Shown here piece after piece: positions 10,670 through 21,203 of a stretch of 64,000 nt of DNA. Positions within the stretch are counted from its first letter, which is position 1; each line of letters opens with the position of its first letter. The position numbers and the translations under genes are program-made. A model generated the notes under the pieces. The model worked only from the letters and a program-made list of their open reading frames with translations, was not told the origin of the DNA and made no database searches. This DNA is from Siphonodentalium dalli (lineage: Eukaryota; Mollusca; Scaphopoda; Gadilida; Siphonodentaliidae). The stretch spans positions 8,200,036 to 8,264,035 of the forward strand of contig CP136069.1 in NCBI GenBank assembly GCA_032622095.1, read 5' to 3'.

Positions 10670-11975
10670 GTAGGTGCACCCATAGCCGTATATTTAAAAA
10701 GCGTCTGAAATGTAACGCAAATTTAATCGATATGACCAGGGAGCTCAGTATCGCTAATTAATTTTCATAGATATGTTTGTGCGTCATTTCGATTGCCACA
10801 TTATCCCCCCGCTGAAGGGAGAATTCATTGAGATATTTCGTGTTTGATAGTCAATACATATCTCCTGTAACGGTCTACTCCTGTTACGAAGAAAATCATT
10901 ACAGGAAATACCAGTTTTGTTACTGGAGATAGAAATATCACCTTGAGATTAGTCTATCTATAATATGTGTCAAAATATTATGTGGATTTATTATGTAAAC
11001 TGTCAGGTGACTCATTAGAATTTTATTTAGCCAAACAGTTATGTGTTTAAGATAAACCATTTGCTGGGACTTTGTCACAATGTTAAATCATGTTACGGGA
11101 GATACTATAATTGTTACGGGAGAAAGCAGTTTTGACCAACAACGTAGCAATTTTGAATAAAGTCGACTTTTAGCCCCTTTGTCGCATTCCTGCTATCATT
11201 GTGATGTGAAAAACATCATATAATAATAAACGCGACCTCTTCTATATTTGAGTCGCTTCAAATTGTGATTTTGTTACACGAAATACACTGCGAGTAACAC
11301 GATATACGACATGTGTTACATGAATTTTACTTTTGTAGTAATAGCAAGCAATCGTGTGTTATTTTGTTTGACGTTTATTTACTGTGTTTTGGTATGTTAT
11401 AATTACATGAGTAGCTTGAAATTATTTGAAAATACCGAAATTACATGCCAGTTATCTGCACAAATAACCAAATAGGCGTTACAGGAAATACGATTAGTTG
11501 TCATTATTTTAATTTCGGTGTAAGGGGAAAGGATTACCAAATGGTGTCAGTTTTAACTCACATACAAATATGTATGTGAGTGTACTATGGTGAGTAAGCA
11601 TCGATGCGTTCGTTATATAGTTCCTTTTAAATTCATGACCAGATCGCGTGGTCGTTACATTAAATACACAACACGCTACAGGAAAGACCAGAGTGTGTCT
11701 GAAGGGTTATTTTGGTGGGGTAATTCAAATTCGCTCGCCAAAATAGCAATAATAAAAGGGTCGAATTATTGGTATAATACTTTGTTTTGGTGAATTATAA
11801 TGGAAACCAAACTTGATTAGACGTTACACGATATATATGTCAAGATGCCATTGATTTACAACTCGACAAATTCCGGAAGTCGCATATGTCCGTGTACATA
11901 TCGTTTTTGAACAAGCACGCTTAATACATATACGGTATTCGTAAATTAGTAACGTCGTCCTGATTGCTTTCAGAT

Positions 11976-12970
11976 ATGGCTATGTCAAATGCTGAGAGAC
12001 AGAGGAAATTCAGAGCGAATATGGATAAGGATCCTGAACGGCGACGCTCTTATTTGAACAAACAGAAAGCAAAGTATAAAGAAGACAAGAGATGGACTGT
12101 CATCCGGTGCATAACCCCTTGTGGCATACCGACTAGTGTGGGCATATCTATAACGTATGAGTGCTATACTCAGACCGATGGACCCAAAAATCAGCCTTTT
12201 CATATAAACAAAGATGAATAACTATAGAACAAAAAACCAAAAACAAAACAGTTGAATATGCCATTAAATGTCCTCATAGTGGTGAACAACCATACAAATT
12301 TTCATTGAGATCCGAGCGTTACTGTTCAAGTTATTACCTGAACAGTCATCGGATGGACCAAACAGCCAACATTTCCAGATACACAAAGATGAATAACTCT
12401 AGAATGGAAAATCCGAACAAAACGATGTAACCCTCTATTGAATGCCCTCATATTAGTGAACATCCAAACCAAATTTCATTGAGATCCCAGCACAACTGTT
12501 GAAGTTACGATATGAACAGACACCAGACGGACCAAAAGCCAAAATTTCCATATAAACAAAGATGAATAACTCTAGAATGGAAAATCCGAACAAAACGATG
12601 GAACCCACTATTTAATGTCCTCATATTAGTGAACATCCATACCTAATTTCATTGAGATCTGGGCACTACTGTTCAAGTTATGACATGAACAGACATCGGA
12701 CTGACGCACAGACGGACAGGTGCAAAACAGTATACCCCCATTTTTAAAAAAGGGGGTATAATAAGGAACTTGGAAAAAAGAAGTGCAAAAAAATATATGA
12801 CATCGCGAGAACTGACGAAAACAATGGAAAGAAAAACAGAGAAAACAAAGAGAAAAACTAAAGAAAATAAAGTAGATTATAGCATGTATACACCACCAGC
12901 TTCGCCACTGCAAAATCACGAAGAATTTCCGAGGCCCATCTAGACAGGAAAGAGAGAGAGCAGCAAGCAA
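11976..12970 (+). pseudogene. X gene, N-terminal part, broken
   Basis: ATG 11976 follows a splice-acceptor-like ctttcag and opens MAMSNAERQRKFRANMDKDP, then RRRSYLNKQKAKYKEDKR (to about 12093). The frame is then interrupted by a foreign array of 175-bp repeats. It resumes at about 12761 with IRNLEKRSAKKYMTSREL, a long lysine/arginine stretch and YTPPASPLQ, followed by an in-frame TAG at 12951-12953 and a few more basic residues. An opening of the type AERQR..R....DP.RR..YL.K.K, then a basic region and a TPP.SP motif, is what I remember of a multi-copy group of uncharacterised invertebrate and fish proteins. Charge and composition suggest a nucleic-acid-binding nuclear protein. At least two breaks (array insertion, TAG) make this copy non-functional. 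Family assignment is from memory. Confidence 0.55.
12165..12756. repeat. 175-bp tandem repeat inserted in X gene
   Basis: aaagatgaataact recurs at about 12210, 12385 and 12558, with gttcaagttatgacatgaac and catcggac in each unit. The end is a palindrome, tataccccca to agggggtata (12731-12760). It separates two segments of one reading frame. Confidence 0.8.
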
Positions 12971-13213
12971 ACAAGAAAACCATAGTCAGAAATGGTAACG
13001 CCACCAAGATCGTATTATTAGCCATAAATATAAATAATAATACAATTATTCTATAAACTAGCTTTCAAATTTTATGCGGGAAATTTGCGTACTTCCATAT
13101 TTCAAGTTTTCCCGTTTCTCGTGGCATACATTACTTTCATCAAACTGTCTTCTTTATTACACAAGCTGATAGGCCCGACTTCACCCGGGCTGTTTCACAT
13201 CTGCTTTCCGGTG

Positions 13214-13740
13214 AAAGGTGCGATTTGACCTTCAATTGACTATTTCGAAAGTCAAGGTCAGGTCAGGGTCATGATTTGTCCAGTCCAAAACACCCCCACC
13301 CGTAGAAAACTACCCATAGGTATCAAATTTCGTCGAAATCCGTCCGTTTTACCCAACTTGACCTTTAATTAACAATTTTGAAGGTCAAGGTAAGGTCAGA
13401 GTCATGATTTGACCCGTCCAAAACACCCCCCCCCCCCCCGACAAAAGTACCCATAGGTATCAAATTTCGTCGAAATCTATCCGTTTTATCCGAGTTGACC
13501 TTTGATTGGCCATATTGAAGGTCAATGTCAGGCCGAGGTCACGATTTGACCCGTTCAAAACTCTCCTCGGACCAAAGTATCCCTAGGTATCAAATTTCGC
13601 CGAAATTTGTCCGTTTTACCCAAATTGACCTTGCATTGACAGTTTTAAAGGTCAAGGTCAGGTCGGGGTCACGATTTGACCCGTTCAAAACACTTCCCGG
13701 ACACAAATACCCATAGGTATCAAATTACGTTGAAATCTAT
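13214..13740. repeat. 130-bp TTGACC tandem repeat, 4 units
   Basis: Units contain gaaggtcaaggtcaggtc, atgatttgacccgtcc, cccataggtatcaaatttcg and ccgttttaccca. Spacing between units is 130-137 bp. A run of C at 13429-13438 differs in length from unit to unit. Confidence 0.85.
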
Positions 13741-14150
13741 GGAAAGCCGAGGAGGACATGTTGGTTGCTAATTGCTAGATATACGACGCGGTATTTTGAA
13801 GGTGTTTCAAACTAGGAGATAGAAGTATTCTGCCTTTCAAATGGTGATGAATTATAGTAGTTTATTCAAATTTTATGGCATAAATTGTTATTAAAACCGT
13901 ATATACTATAAAAAATTAATGACTCGAAAATTAAGTGGGCCTTTAAACAAAGTCACAATTGCATTTAGGCTCATCTCATACTCGTCCATTCAGCGATATT
14001 CTACTGCGCAGTTTGTTATAGCCTCCAGTATTTATTGAGCGTTATACCCCCAACTGTTATAATTCGCCTTTAGCAGGCGTACTCTTGCCTCAGATTATTG
14101 AGATATTAGGTCACACATAATCACATTAAATCGCATCGTAACATAGCAAT
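13741..14150. other. X interior, no recognised feature
   Basis: No long ORF. It includes a short AT-rich part and no match to the repeats outside X. Confidence 0.4.
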
Positions 14151-14199
14151 TGTGTGGGCTCCTTGGCGTGAATATGTAATGAGAAATAAGGTCATACGT

Positions 14200-14960
14200 A
14201 ATGACATTAAACTCAAGAAAACCCTCGAAAACAAAACAAAATCACATTTAATGTTTTACGTTATTTCCTTCATAAAAAGAATCTTCGTGATAATGAACCC
14301 TCTCGTTACTTTAGAATATAGAATTAACCTTAAAATAAAAAAAATCTTTGGAACACAGAACCTTCGGAATAACGAACCTTCGGATTGGTGAACCTTCGGA
14401 ATAGCGAACATTCAGAGAAATTTCGGAATAGTGGACCTTCGGGATAGTGAACCTTCGGAATAGAGCCATGCCCCCCAATATTCATATTATATGCCCAGAG
14501 TTCAAAGGTATGGACCCATAAAATTCTAAACTTGGCCCTTAAAATAATGAACTCCAAATTGGAGCACACACAGAACACCACTTAAGTCAACTGAACCTAT
14601 GTCATGTCCCAATGCGGGAGGGTCCATATATACCACAACATTCATAGTATATGCCAAGAATTCAAAGGTATGGGCCCACGTAATGACATAAAATCTCAAG
14701 AAAACCAGCGAAAACAAAACAAAATCACATTTAATGTTCTAAGTTAAGTTATTTCCTCCTGTATCTGTATCGGTGTGCGCGCATGATCAGTTCGGATGTG
14801 AGCGCACACTCCATATAAAGAATCTTTGTGAAAATGAACCCTCTCAAATTAGTCTCAATACTTTAAAATATAGAATTAACCTAAAAATAACAAAAACCTT
14901 CGGAATAGAGAACCTTCGGAATAGCGGATCTTCGGGATAGCAAACCTTCATAATAGAAGC
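14200..14960. repeat. Direct duplication inside X with CTTCGGAATAG repeats
   Basis: 14200-14470 and about 14690-14960 are diverged copies (aacaaaacaaaatcacattt, aaagaatctt.gtga.aatga, tatagaattaacct). Each ends in short units of the form ccttcggaatagcgaa, six or more at 14355-14465 and three to four at 14895-14955. ttcaaaggtatgg.ccca also occurs twice, at about 14500 and 14660. Confidence 0.7.
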
Positions 14961-15289
14961 ATGTCCCCACAATTACACCGGTGACGTAAACACATGTGCC
15001 AATCTTAGTTGTACTCTCGTAATTATCGGTACGATGAAACGGTGACGGAATCTGACGAGATTTGCCGAATGTACAATCACCCAGTGAATTATCGATCGAC
15101 CATGCGATACAAAAAAACCAAATGCAATAAACACCACACTACGGTGGCGTAATAATTCGCGAACGATCCAAATGTTATCGGGATAAAGTTCTGTATGAGA
15201 GTCCCAATATCATTATGCCTGTTATTAGAACTAGAAGGAATGTTAAGAAAAATTTATTGGGTGTTTGTGGCAAGAAAGCGGGTCAGGGT
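14961..15289. other. X interior, no recognised feature
   Basis: No ORF of note; it leads into the coding repeats. Confidence 0.4.
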
Positions 15290-15795
15290 GCGCAATCATG
15301 TAGAGAGGCAAATGCGATGTGTTAGATGGGAGTGTAGAGGAATCTGGGACGATTGCCAATGATGGTTTGAAAGTTGGGTCGGTGGGCAGACAGGTGGAGG
15401 GTGTTTTGACTAGGCGTGGTAGGCACGCAAGTCGAGGTGTGTGATCAGACAGAGAGGTCGGCGACGGGTTAGTTGGGAGTGGAGAGGAACCTGGGGCGAT
15501 TGTCGATGACGGTTTGAAAGTTGGGTGTTGTAGGGAGAAAGGTTGAGGGTGTTTTTACTAGGCGTGGTGGCAAGCAAGTCCATGTGTGCGATCAGACAGA
15601 GAGGTCGGCGACGGATTAGTTGGGAGTGGAGAGGAACCTGGGGCGATTGTCGATGACGGTTTGAAAGTTGGGTCTGTATGGAGAAAGGTTGAGGGTGTTT
15701 CGACTAGGCGTGGTATGAAAGCAAGTCGAGGTGCGCTCTCAGACAGAGAGGTTAGCGTCGGATTAGTTGGGATTGGAGAGGATTCTGAGTTGATT
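15290..15795 (+). repeat. 147-bp repeat, coding phase, about 3.5 units
   Basis: acagagagg recurs at about 15299, 15446, 15597 and 15743, that is every 147 bp or 49 codons. Each unit reads as SDREVGDGLVGSGEEPGA followed by VWRKVEGVSTRRG with changes. Earlier units carry single-base length changes that break the frame; the last two units are in one frame. Confidence 0.75.
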
Positions 15796-16570
15796 GAACA
15801 GAGTGAGCCAGATGTTGATGAATGTGATGGGGAGAAGCTTGTTGAGGGTTTAGACGGGAGGTGTCCGGATAATGTACTAGCGAGTGAACAGCAGAGTAAG
15901 ACAGTTGATGACAATGACACGAAGATGGAGATCGAGGGCGTGGACGACATGTGTCCAGAGATTGTACTAGAGAATGAACAGGGTAAGACATATGTTGATG
16001 AATGTGACATGGATATGGTGATCGAGGGTGTGAACGAGAGGTGTCAGGAGAAAGTATCGGAGAGTGAACAGCAGAGTAATACAGCCGATGAATGTGATGG
16101 AGAGAGGCAGGTTGAAGGTTCGGACAGGCTGTTTCAGGGGAAAGTACAGGATAGTGAACAGCAGAGTAAGTCAGTTGATGAATGTGAGTGAGAGAAACGG
16201 GTTGACAGTTTAGACGGGATGTGTCAGGAGAATGTACTGGAGAGTGAACAGCAGAGTAAGATAGTTGTTGATGAATGTGGAATGCATATGTTGATCGAGT
16301 GTGTGCATTCGATGTGTCCGGAGAGTGTAACCGAGAGCGAAGAGACAAGTAAGATAGTTGTTGATGAATGTGACGGGGAGAAGCACGTTGAGGGTTTAGA
16401 CGGGATGTGTCAGGTGAATGCATTGGAGAGTGAACAGCAGAGTACAGCTGGTGAATGTGATGGAGAGAAGCGGGTTGAAGGTTTAGACGGGATGTGTTAG
16501 GAGAAAGTACCGGATAGTGAACAGCAGAGTAAAACAGTTGCCAATGAATGTGATGGGGAGAAGCTGGTTG
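15586..16570 (+). pseudogene. X gene, repeat region, two nonsense codons
   Basis: One frame runs through the last 147-bp units and then through about eight units of roughly 90 bp (30 residues) of the type DECDGEKLVEGLDGMCQENV followed by LESEQQSK. The units are acidic and rich in E, D, Q and S, and each has two cysteines. The frame is stopped by TGA at 16189-16191 (where other units have DGE) and TAG at 16498-16500 (where others have CQE), yet remains open on both sides. The region is therefore either recently inactivated or translated from other copies. No upstream exon joins it clearly to the N-terminal part. Confidence 0.55.
15800..16570 (+). repeat. 90-bp tandem repeat, about 8 units
   Basis: agtgaacagcagagtaag occurs at about 15882, 15973, 16060, 16149, 16240, 16336, 16424 and 16512. 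Unit lengths are multiples of three except near the end. Confidence 0.85.
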
Positions 16571-16574
16571 ATGG

Positions 16575-16912
16575 TTCAGACAAGACGTACGTGTGATGGT
16601 GTTTGGTTGAATGTGCCAAGTTCAGTTGAGTGTATTGATAAATATGGTATTGTTAAATACCAGCGGAACATATACCCTGGATATGTCCAGAATGTCTCGG
16701 GTGATGAGTTGCTTATAAAATGTATGAAGCGTATAGGTCCAAAGAAGGCAAATTGCTTTACATGGCCAAAACGCTGCACAGATATTTCGTGGTACTGTCA
16801 TAACAAGATTTTGGCAGTTATTCCTGAGCCAAAGATAATTACAGGGAGAGGTTCGTACTTTAAAGTGTGCATGCCAATATGTAATAAATTACAGAGTAAT
16901 ATCGGACATTAA
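16575..16912 (+). pseudogene. X gene, C-terminal domain
   Basis: This segment is in another frame than the repeats, so a 1-base shift or an unseen splice lies near 16570-16590. It reads ECIDKYGIVKYQRNIYPGYV, then ELLIKCMKR, FTWPKRCTDISWYC, ILAVIPEPKIITGRGSYF and ends at TAA 16910-16912. YPG.V, V.CM, W.WP...D..WY and RG.YF in this order are the closing domain I recall from the same uncharacterised family whose N-terminus occurs at 11976. Finding both ends of one family inside one pair of TIRs argues that they belong to one gene. The central, possibly catalytic, part is absent or unreadable. Confidence 0.55.
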
Positions 16913-18712
16913 GAAAGGCTATTGGCTGAGTATGTAATTTCCCCGTAAATATTCCGTGGTTTGCAGTTGGAAATGTCAGCGGTATATTATACATATATCG
17001 TAACGTACATGTATGATATTAGTTGGAAAATATCCACACGTGTGGTTTAGTTATTTGTTTCCGTTAAACATATTTTAAATTACAATTTATGTTTTCTTGT
17101 TAATAGACGGGTTCAGTCACACGCATTTGTATAGTATTGTGCATAGTATTGATATAGTGGTGCATGATGAAGGGAATTTAAAGCCACCCGACTGCTGTCA
17201 CGAACGCAAGTGTAACGACAACATGATTAAATTTGCATCACTCAAAATAAAATATGTCTGCGGGTAAATCACACATGCTCATAACAGCCACATGGCGTTC
17301 ATAACTCGTTGAAACCTTCTTTATGTAATGAAGGTGGGGTAATACTCTTAATTACACTTCTTAGTTACATGTTATACATCGGATAGACTTACATCTAAAC
17401 TAATCTTAACCGAATAACCGTGCACGTAATCAGGTTAGTTTCATTCACCAGATCAATTCCTTCTATCTACACATACGTGTAACTGAACCTCGCTAGTATT
17501 ACTTAGGGATGAAGAAACTCTCCCATAACGCAATTAATATGCGATGAGTTGTAGTTGGCCCTCGATGGTAACTCACACATATCTGATATATGCATCTCTA
17601 CTAAATACTCCACTTGAAATATTTCCGTGTATCAGATGTGTGTACAGTTACGACGGAGGGGCAACGGAGCGCTCTAGAATCGCCAAAAACTTCATTCTAT
17701 GGCGAATACACCACTCCAGTTATATATTTTTCCTTCTTTTTTCTTTGGATAACGCATTTTGATTATCCCTTTTTGTTGAATAAAACAATAATAAAAATGT
17801 GTCTTTCGTGTAACATTAAGAGCCAACGGACAAGTTCTTTGGCCAGATAATGGTTATATATGGCAAAAACTCTTTAACAAAATTTAGTGAGACCCTGAAT
17901 ATATTAAACAAATCTTCCTTCATCAAAATGGAACTAGAAATGTCCAAATGTACATGTTATGTATATCGTGTAACACGCATGTCTTTACTGTAGCATATGA
18001 CATTTTAAACTACACGGTAATTTATGAAATAACATTGTACATCCTTTATTATGCACGTCAGACTGCGAAATTGTTATTTTTGTCGCGCTATACTCGAAAT
18101 ATGACATATTGGTATAGCTTAGTGGGGTTTCAACCTCCATGTGGTGCTCAAAATTGTATATCACGTAACGATGACCATCTATACTGTCACACAAATGTCC
18201 CCACTGTAACGCAGTGAATATTGAAATTTTAAAATGCTAAGTCATACAATTCCAAGGGAGTTTTTTTCAATTATCAGTGGTTTAGGCATATCGGATTCAC
18301 GGCATTAAACCAATACCCAATATGATACGAATATTCTCTCTTGAAGAACTCTTTCGTATCGGCAAAATGTAATTTTCGAAAAACAGTTAATTCTACACAT
18401 GGAAAAGACATGATTTAACATCATATAACCGGAAAAATCTGTTTTATTAGTTGTAAGATAACCCATTTTGACATGATCGAGTTACAACATGAAGTAGTTC
18501 TAATATTTGTTAATTGCAGCCATACAAAGTGTGTTTGTTACAGTATAGACATTATATATGTATAGCCAACATTGACAACCCAACCAAATACAAATCATAG
18601 GTGATTAAGCCTGCATTTTAGTGTTTTAATAACCCATAAGGTCTATTTATTCCAAACGATGACCAAATTACGTTTTCTGCCAACATATTTTTTTCAATTA
18701 TTACCAGACTGA
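16913..18712. other. X right subterminal region with GTAAC motifs
   Basis: Non-coding. GTAAC occurs at about 16998, 17210, 17479, 17568, 17812, 17969, 18165 and 18206 and GTTAC only about four times. On the left side (10480-11830) GTTAC occurs about ten times and GTAAC about four. Several left copies extend to GTTACAGGAAATAC or GTTACGGGAGA. Counted by eye. Confidence 0.5.
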
Positions 18713-18740
18713 AATATGCGCCAAAATTGATAATGACTCA
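18713..18740 (-). repeat. Right TIR of element X
   Basis: Exact reverse complement of 10133-10160. It reads AATATGCGCCAAAATTGATA followed by ATGACTCA on the plus strand. Confidence 0.9.
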
Positions 18741-18923
18741 TATAAGAGAATGCATTGGCCTAAAAAAAATCTTTTTTTAACACTTTTTACCATTTTTTCT
18801 TACATTCTTTAACAATTTTATAATTTTTAATGTGTTAAGCCAATGCATTCTCTTATATATGCGAGGCGACCTATGGTCGACTCGCATATATAAGAGAATG
18901 CATTGGCACAGGGCCCTTCTGTT
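18741..18923 (+). mobile_element. TTAA-A MITE, right part (split by X)
   Basis: Continues the PAL broken at 10132, then the AT spacer and the second PAL at 18839-18907. It ends gggcccttctgtt, short of the TTGGGTAAAGGG tip, where gactccggtttcatgtctgg begins. Confidence 0.85.
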
Positions 18924-18966
18924 GACTCCGGTTTCATGTCTGGTTTCTGCCAAGAGTACAGTAATG

Positions 18967-18995
18967 ACCTCATTCTGCAAATGACAGACACACTA
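18967..18995. mobile_element. hAT-D right-end relic
   Basis: cctcattctgcaaatgacag then acacacta, the D right tip. Confidence 0.6.
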
Positions 18996-19117
18996 CAGTA
19001 ATACTCTAAATAATCGACTCCTTAACCACAGCAGAATTATGGGTATTTTTTCAGGATTTAGTCGGAAATATGGTTTGTTGGCAAGTTGCCATTCACTGGA
19101 AAACTCTCAGTGAAAAG
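18996..19117. mobile_element. TA-B, right arm truncated
   Basis: CAGTAATACTCTAAATAATC after TA, left arm complete with a small insertion (ggcaagttgcc). It breaks off after gtgaaaagccatta. Confidence 0.75.
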
Positions 19118-19141
19118 CCATTATGCTTAGTAAACATTTAA

Positions 19142-19499
19142 CCATTTACCCAACAGAACGGCCCTGTGCCAATGCATTCTCTTACATATGCGAGTCGACC
19201 ATAGGTCGCCTCACATATATAAGAGAATGCATTGGCTTAACACATATTAAAAATGATAAAATTGTCAAAGAATTGTCAAAGGCCAATGCATTCTCTTATA
19301 TATTCGAGGCGACCTATGGTCGACTCGCATATATAAGAGAATACATTGGCACAGGGCATAACTGTAACGATCACAATGTGGTCAATGAACCGGTTCCAAT
19401 GCTATCCATATTTGTATGGTGTTATTGAGACAGACCGAAGATATTTTAGGCTGTTGAAGCTTTATTTGGGCGTTTTTGGCCGTTTTGTTGGGTAAAGGG
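19142..19499 (-). mobile_element. TTAA-A MITE, reverse orientation
   Basis: TTAA at 19138-19141 and 19500-19503. The left tip carries one change (CCATTTACCC). PALs at 19168-19236 and 19282-19350. The AT spacer is reduced to about 45 bp. Confidence 0.9.
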
Positions 19500-19503
19500 T
19501 TAA

Positions 19504-19909
19504 AACATATTTTTGCGAAATATGTGTAATACTGGTTGTATATCGACTATAATCAAGATGGTTATTCACGTCGTTTTAGAAATACCAGCGCAGACATTAT
19601 TATATTTTTCAAAAACATATCTGTTCTTGGATGTTTCATACACAAACTGTTTTTTTTTCTCAAATTGCTCGGATTAGCCAAATTAACACAGCGAAAATGA
19701 CAACTTTAGAAAAAATAAAGGTACTTTTTCATAAAGGTATCAGTTTGCCCTACCCACATCATATCATCATAGCAATTCAGCAGGACCACCAGCATCATAG
19801 CGTATTAGCAGGACCACTTGACCAGAGGTGCTTCGGTGATTTTAATCTAAGCACTCTGTAGTCTGTACAATTAGAATGTGTGTAATTACAACAACAGTAC
19901 TATTACAGT
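19504..19909. other. No gene recognised
   Basis: A 76-codon ORF here has no familiar motif and no splice context, and I do not call it. Confidence 0.4.
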
Positions 19910-20365
19910 CAAGTCTGAGTTTAGTGTGCCTGTCATTTCTAGAATGAGGTCCCCTGAGGGTGAATATAGTGACGCTATCCCACATAGTGGGCTGACATCA
20001 CTAAATTCACCCTCTGGGAACCTCATTCTGCTTGGGCCTCATCTGCTATGGGAGACATAAACTCAGATTGAAGTTTAGATGATGAATATTGTGATATACA
20101 CCCATTGGGAACCTCTATTATGCAACATGTCATCTGCCAATTTGTGGATAAAGAGAAACTAGACTAAAAAAGAAAAAGAATCTATGTGAAGTTTCTATAG
20201 AAATTTGATAATAAAGAAACTTTCCAAAGAAGAGGAGGTTTAAGCAGAATGAGGTCCCCAGAGGATGAATTTAGTGATGCTAGCCCGCTATGCGGGATAG
20301 CATCACTAAATTCACCCTCTGGGGACCTCATTCTGAAAATGACAGGCACACTAAACTCAGGCTTG
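19910..20365. mobile_element. hAT-D, long two-hairpin form
   Basis: CAAGTCTGAGTTTAGTGTG to CTAAACTCAGGCTTG. It has a hairpin at each side (around 19942-20036 and 20247-20340) and a unique centre containing gaacctctattatgcaa and tttctatagaaa. Flanks do not match, so the target duplication is lost or altered. Confidence 0.85.
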
Positions 20366-20640
20366 TATAGTACATTAAGATGGAATGTAGCCGACTATTT
20401 GTGGAAGTTTAATTACGTTGATAATAGTTGTTAATTTAGTTAGGTTCCCACTTGAAACAAACAACAGCGCTTGATTGCATTTTATGATGGAATGTTCACA
20501 TTTATTTACAGTAGTGTACACATGGCATTCCATCAGGGCCAATGTATTAAAACCCGATATTTTAGGACAGTCCCATGTTAAAGTAACCTTGGGCTTTTAC
20601 AGGGTGAGACAGGGTGAGACGATATAATTTGTCAGTATAT

Positions 20641-20737
20641 TCAGGTAATGCCTAAACAATCGGAAATATGGCTTGTTGCCATTCATCGGAAAGCTCTCAT
20701 AAATTCTGCGAATGACAGGTACACTAAACTCAGGCTT
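20641..20737. mobile_element. Fused fragments of TA-B and hAT-D
   Basis: A collapsed B left end joined to cggaaatatggcttgttgcc and aaagctctc, followed directly by the D right tip attctgcgaatgacagg to ctcaggcttg. Confidence 0.6.
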
Positions 20738-20770
20738 GACACTGATGCAGGGGACATACTTTGTACCCTT

Positions 20771-21033
20771 CAAGCCTTGAAATGGTGTGTCTGTCATTTG
20801 CAGAATGAGGTCCCCAGAGGGTGAATTTAGTGATGCTACCCCGCATAGCGGGCTAGTACACATGTATCACCAAATTCACCCTCTGGGAACCTCATTCTGC
20901 TGAGGTGTAAGCAGAATGAGGTCCCCAGAGGGTGAATTTGGTGATGCTAGCCCGCTATGTGGGGTAGCATCACTAAATTCACCCTCTGGGGGACCTCATT
21001 CTGCAAATGACAGACACCCTATTTCAAGGCTTG
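20771..21033. mobile_element. hAT-D, two adjacent hairpins
   Basis: CAAGCCTTGAAATGGTG to ATTTCAAGGCTTG, 263 bp. GTACCCTT at 20763-20770 and 21034-21041 is a perfect 8-bp target duplication. The two hairpins are separated by about 12 bp instead of the 200-bp centre of long copies. Confidence 0.9.
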
Positions 21034-21203
21034 GTACCCTTAGCTTAAATTACGCATATAATTACTAACTTGCATTTCTTATGTTTGTATTGAAGTACAC
21101 TGAAGTATACATGAAGTATACATGTTTCAGATGATGTACTGGTAAATGAAGTATAAATGCATGTATTGCTAGTCAGTATTGAAGTACATTAAGTTTGGGT
21201 TAA

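Larger units (their letters stand above)
10133..18740. mobile_element. Element X: 8.6-kb TIR transposon inside a TTAA-A hairpin
   Basis: The perfect 28-bp terminal inverted repeats at 10133-10160 and 18713-18740 begin TGAGTCATTATCAATTTTGG and continue CGCATATT. The flanks join to cgcatata/taagag, exactly the arm of an intact PAL, with a TA duplication at 10131-10132 and 18741-18742 (or ATAT if the first T is not counted). Inside are a candidate promoter and 5' exon, a decayed gene with N- and C-terminal domains of one family, several tandem arrays, and no A, B, C or D elements. The superfamily is undecided: TA or 4-bp duplications fit more than one group, and no DDE core could be read. The TIR and target-site evidence is direct; calling it a DNA transposon is a firm inference. 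Confidence 0.85.

Noticed and set aside
12626-12970. 114-codon minus ORF rich in F, S and C
   Set aside because: Antisense of the lysine-rich plus-strand coding stretch of the X gene.
15752-16423. 223-codon ORF on the minus strand
   Set aside because: It is the antisense reading of the 90-bp and 147-bp repeats. The plus-strand frame is the one whose unit pattern and downstream domain make sense.
19631-19861. 76-codon ORF
   Set aside because: No recognisable domain, poor composition for a protein, no splice sites.
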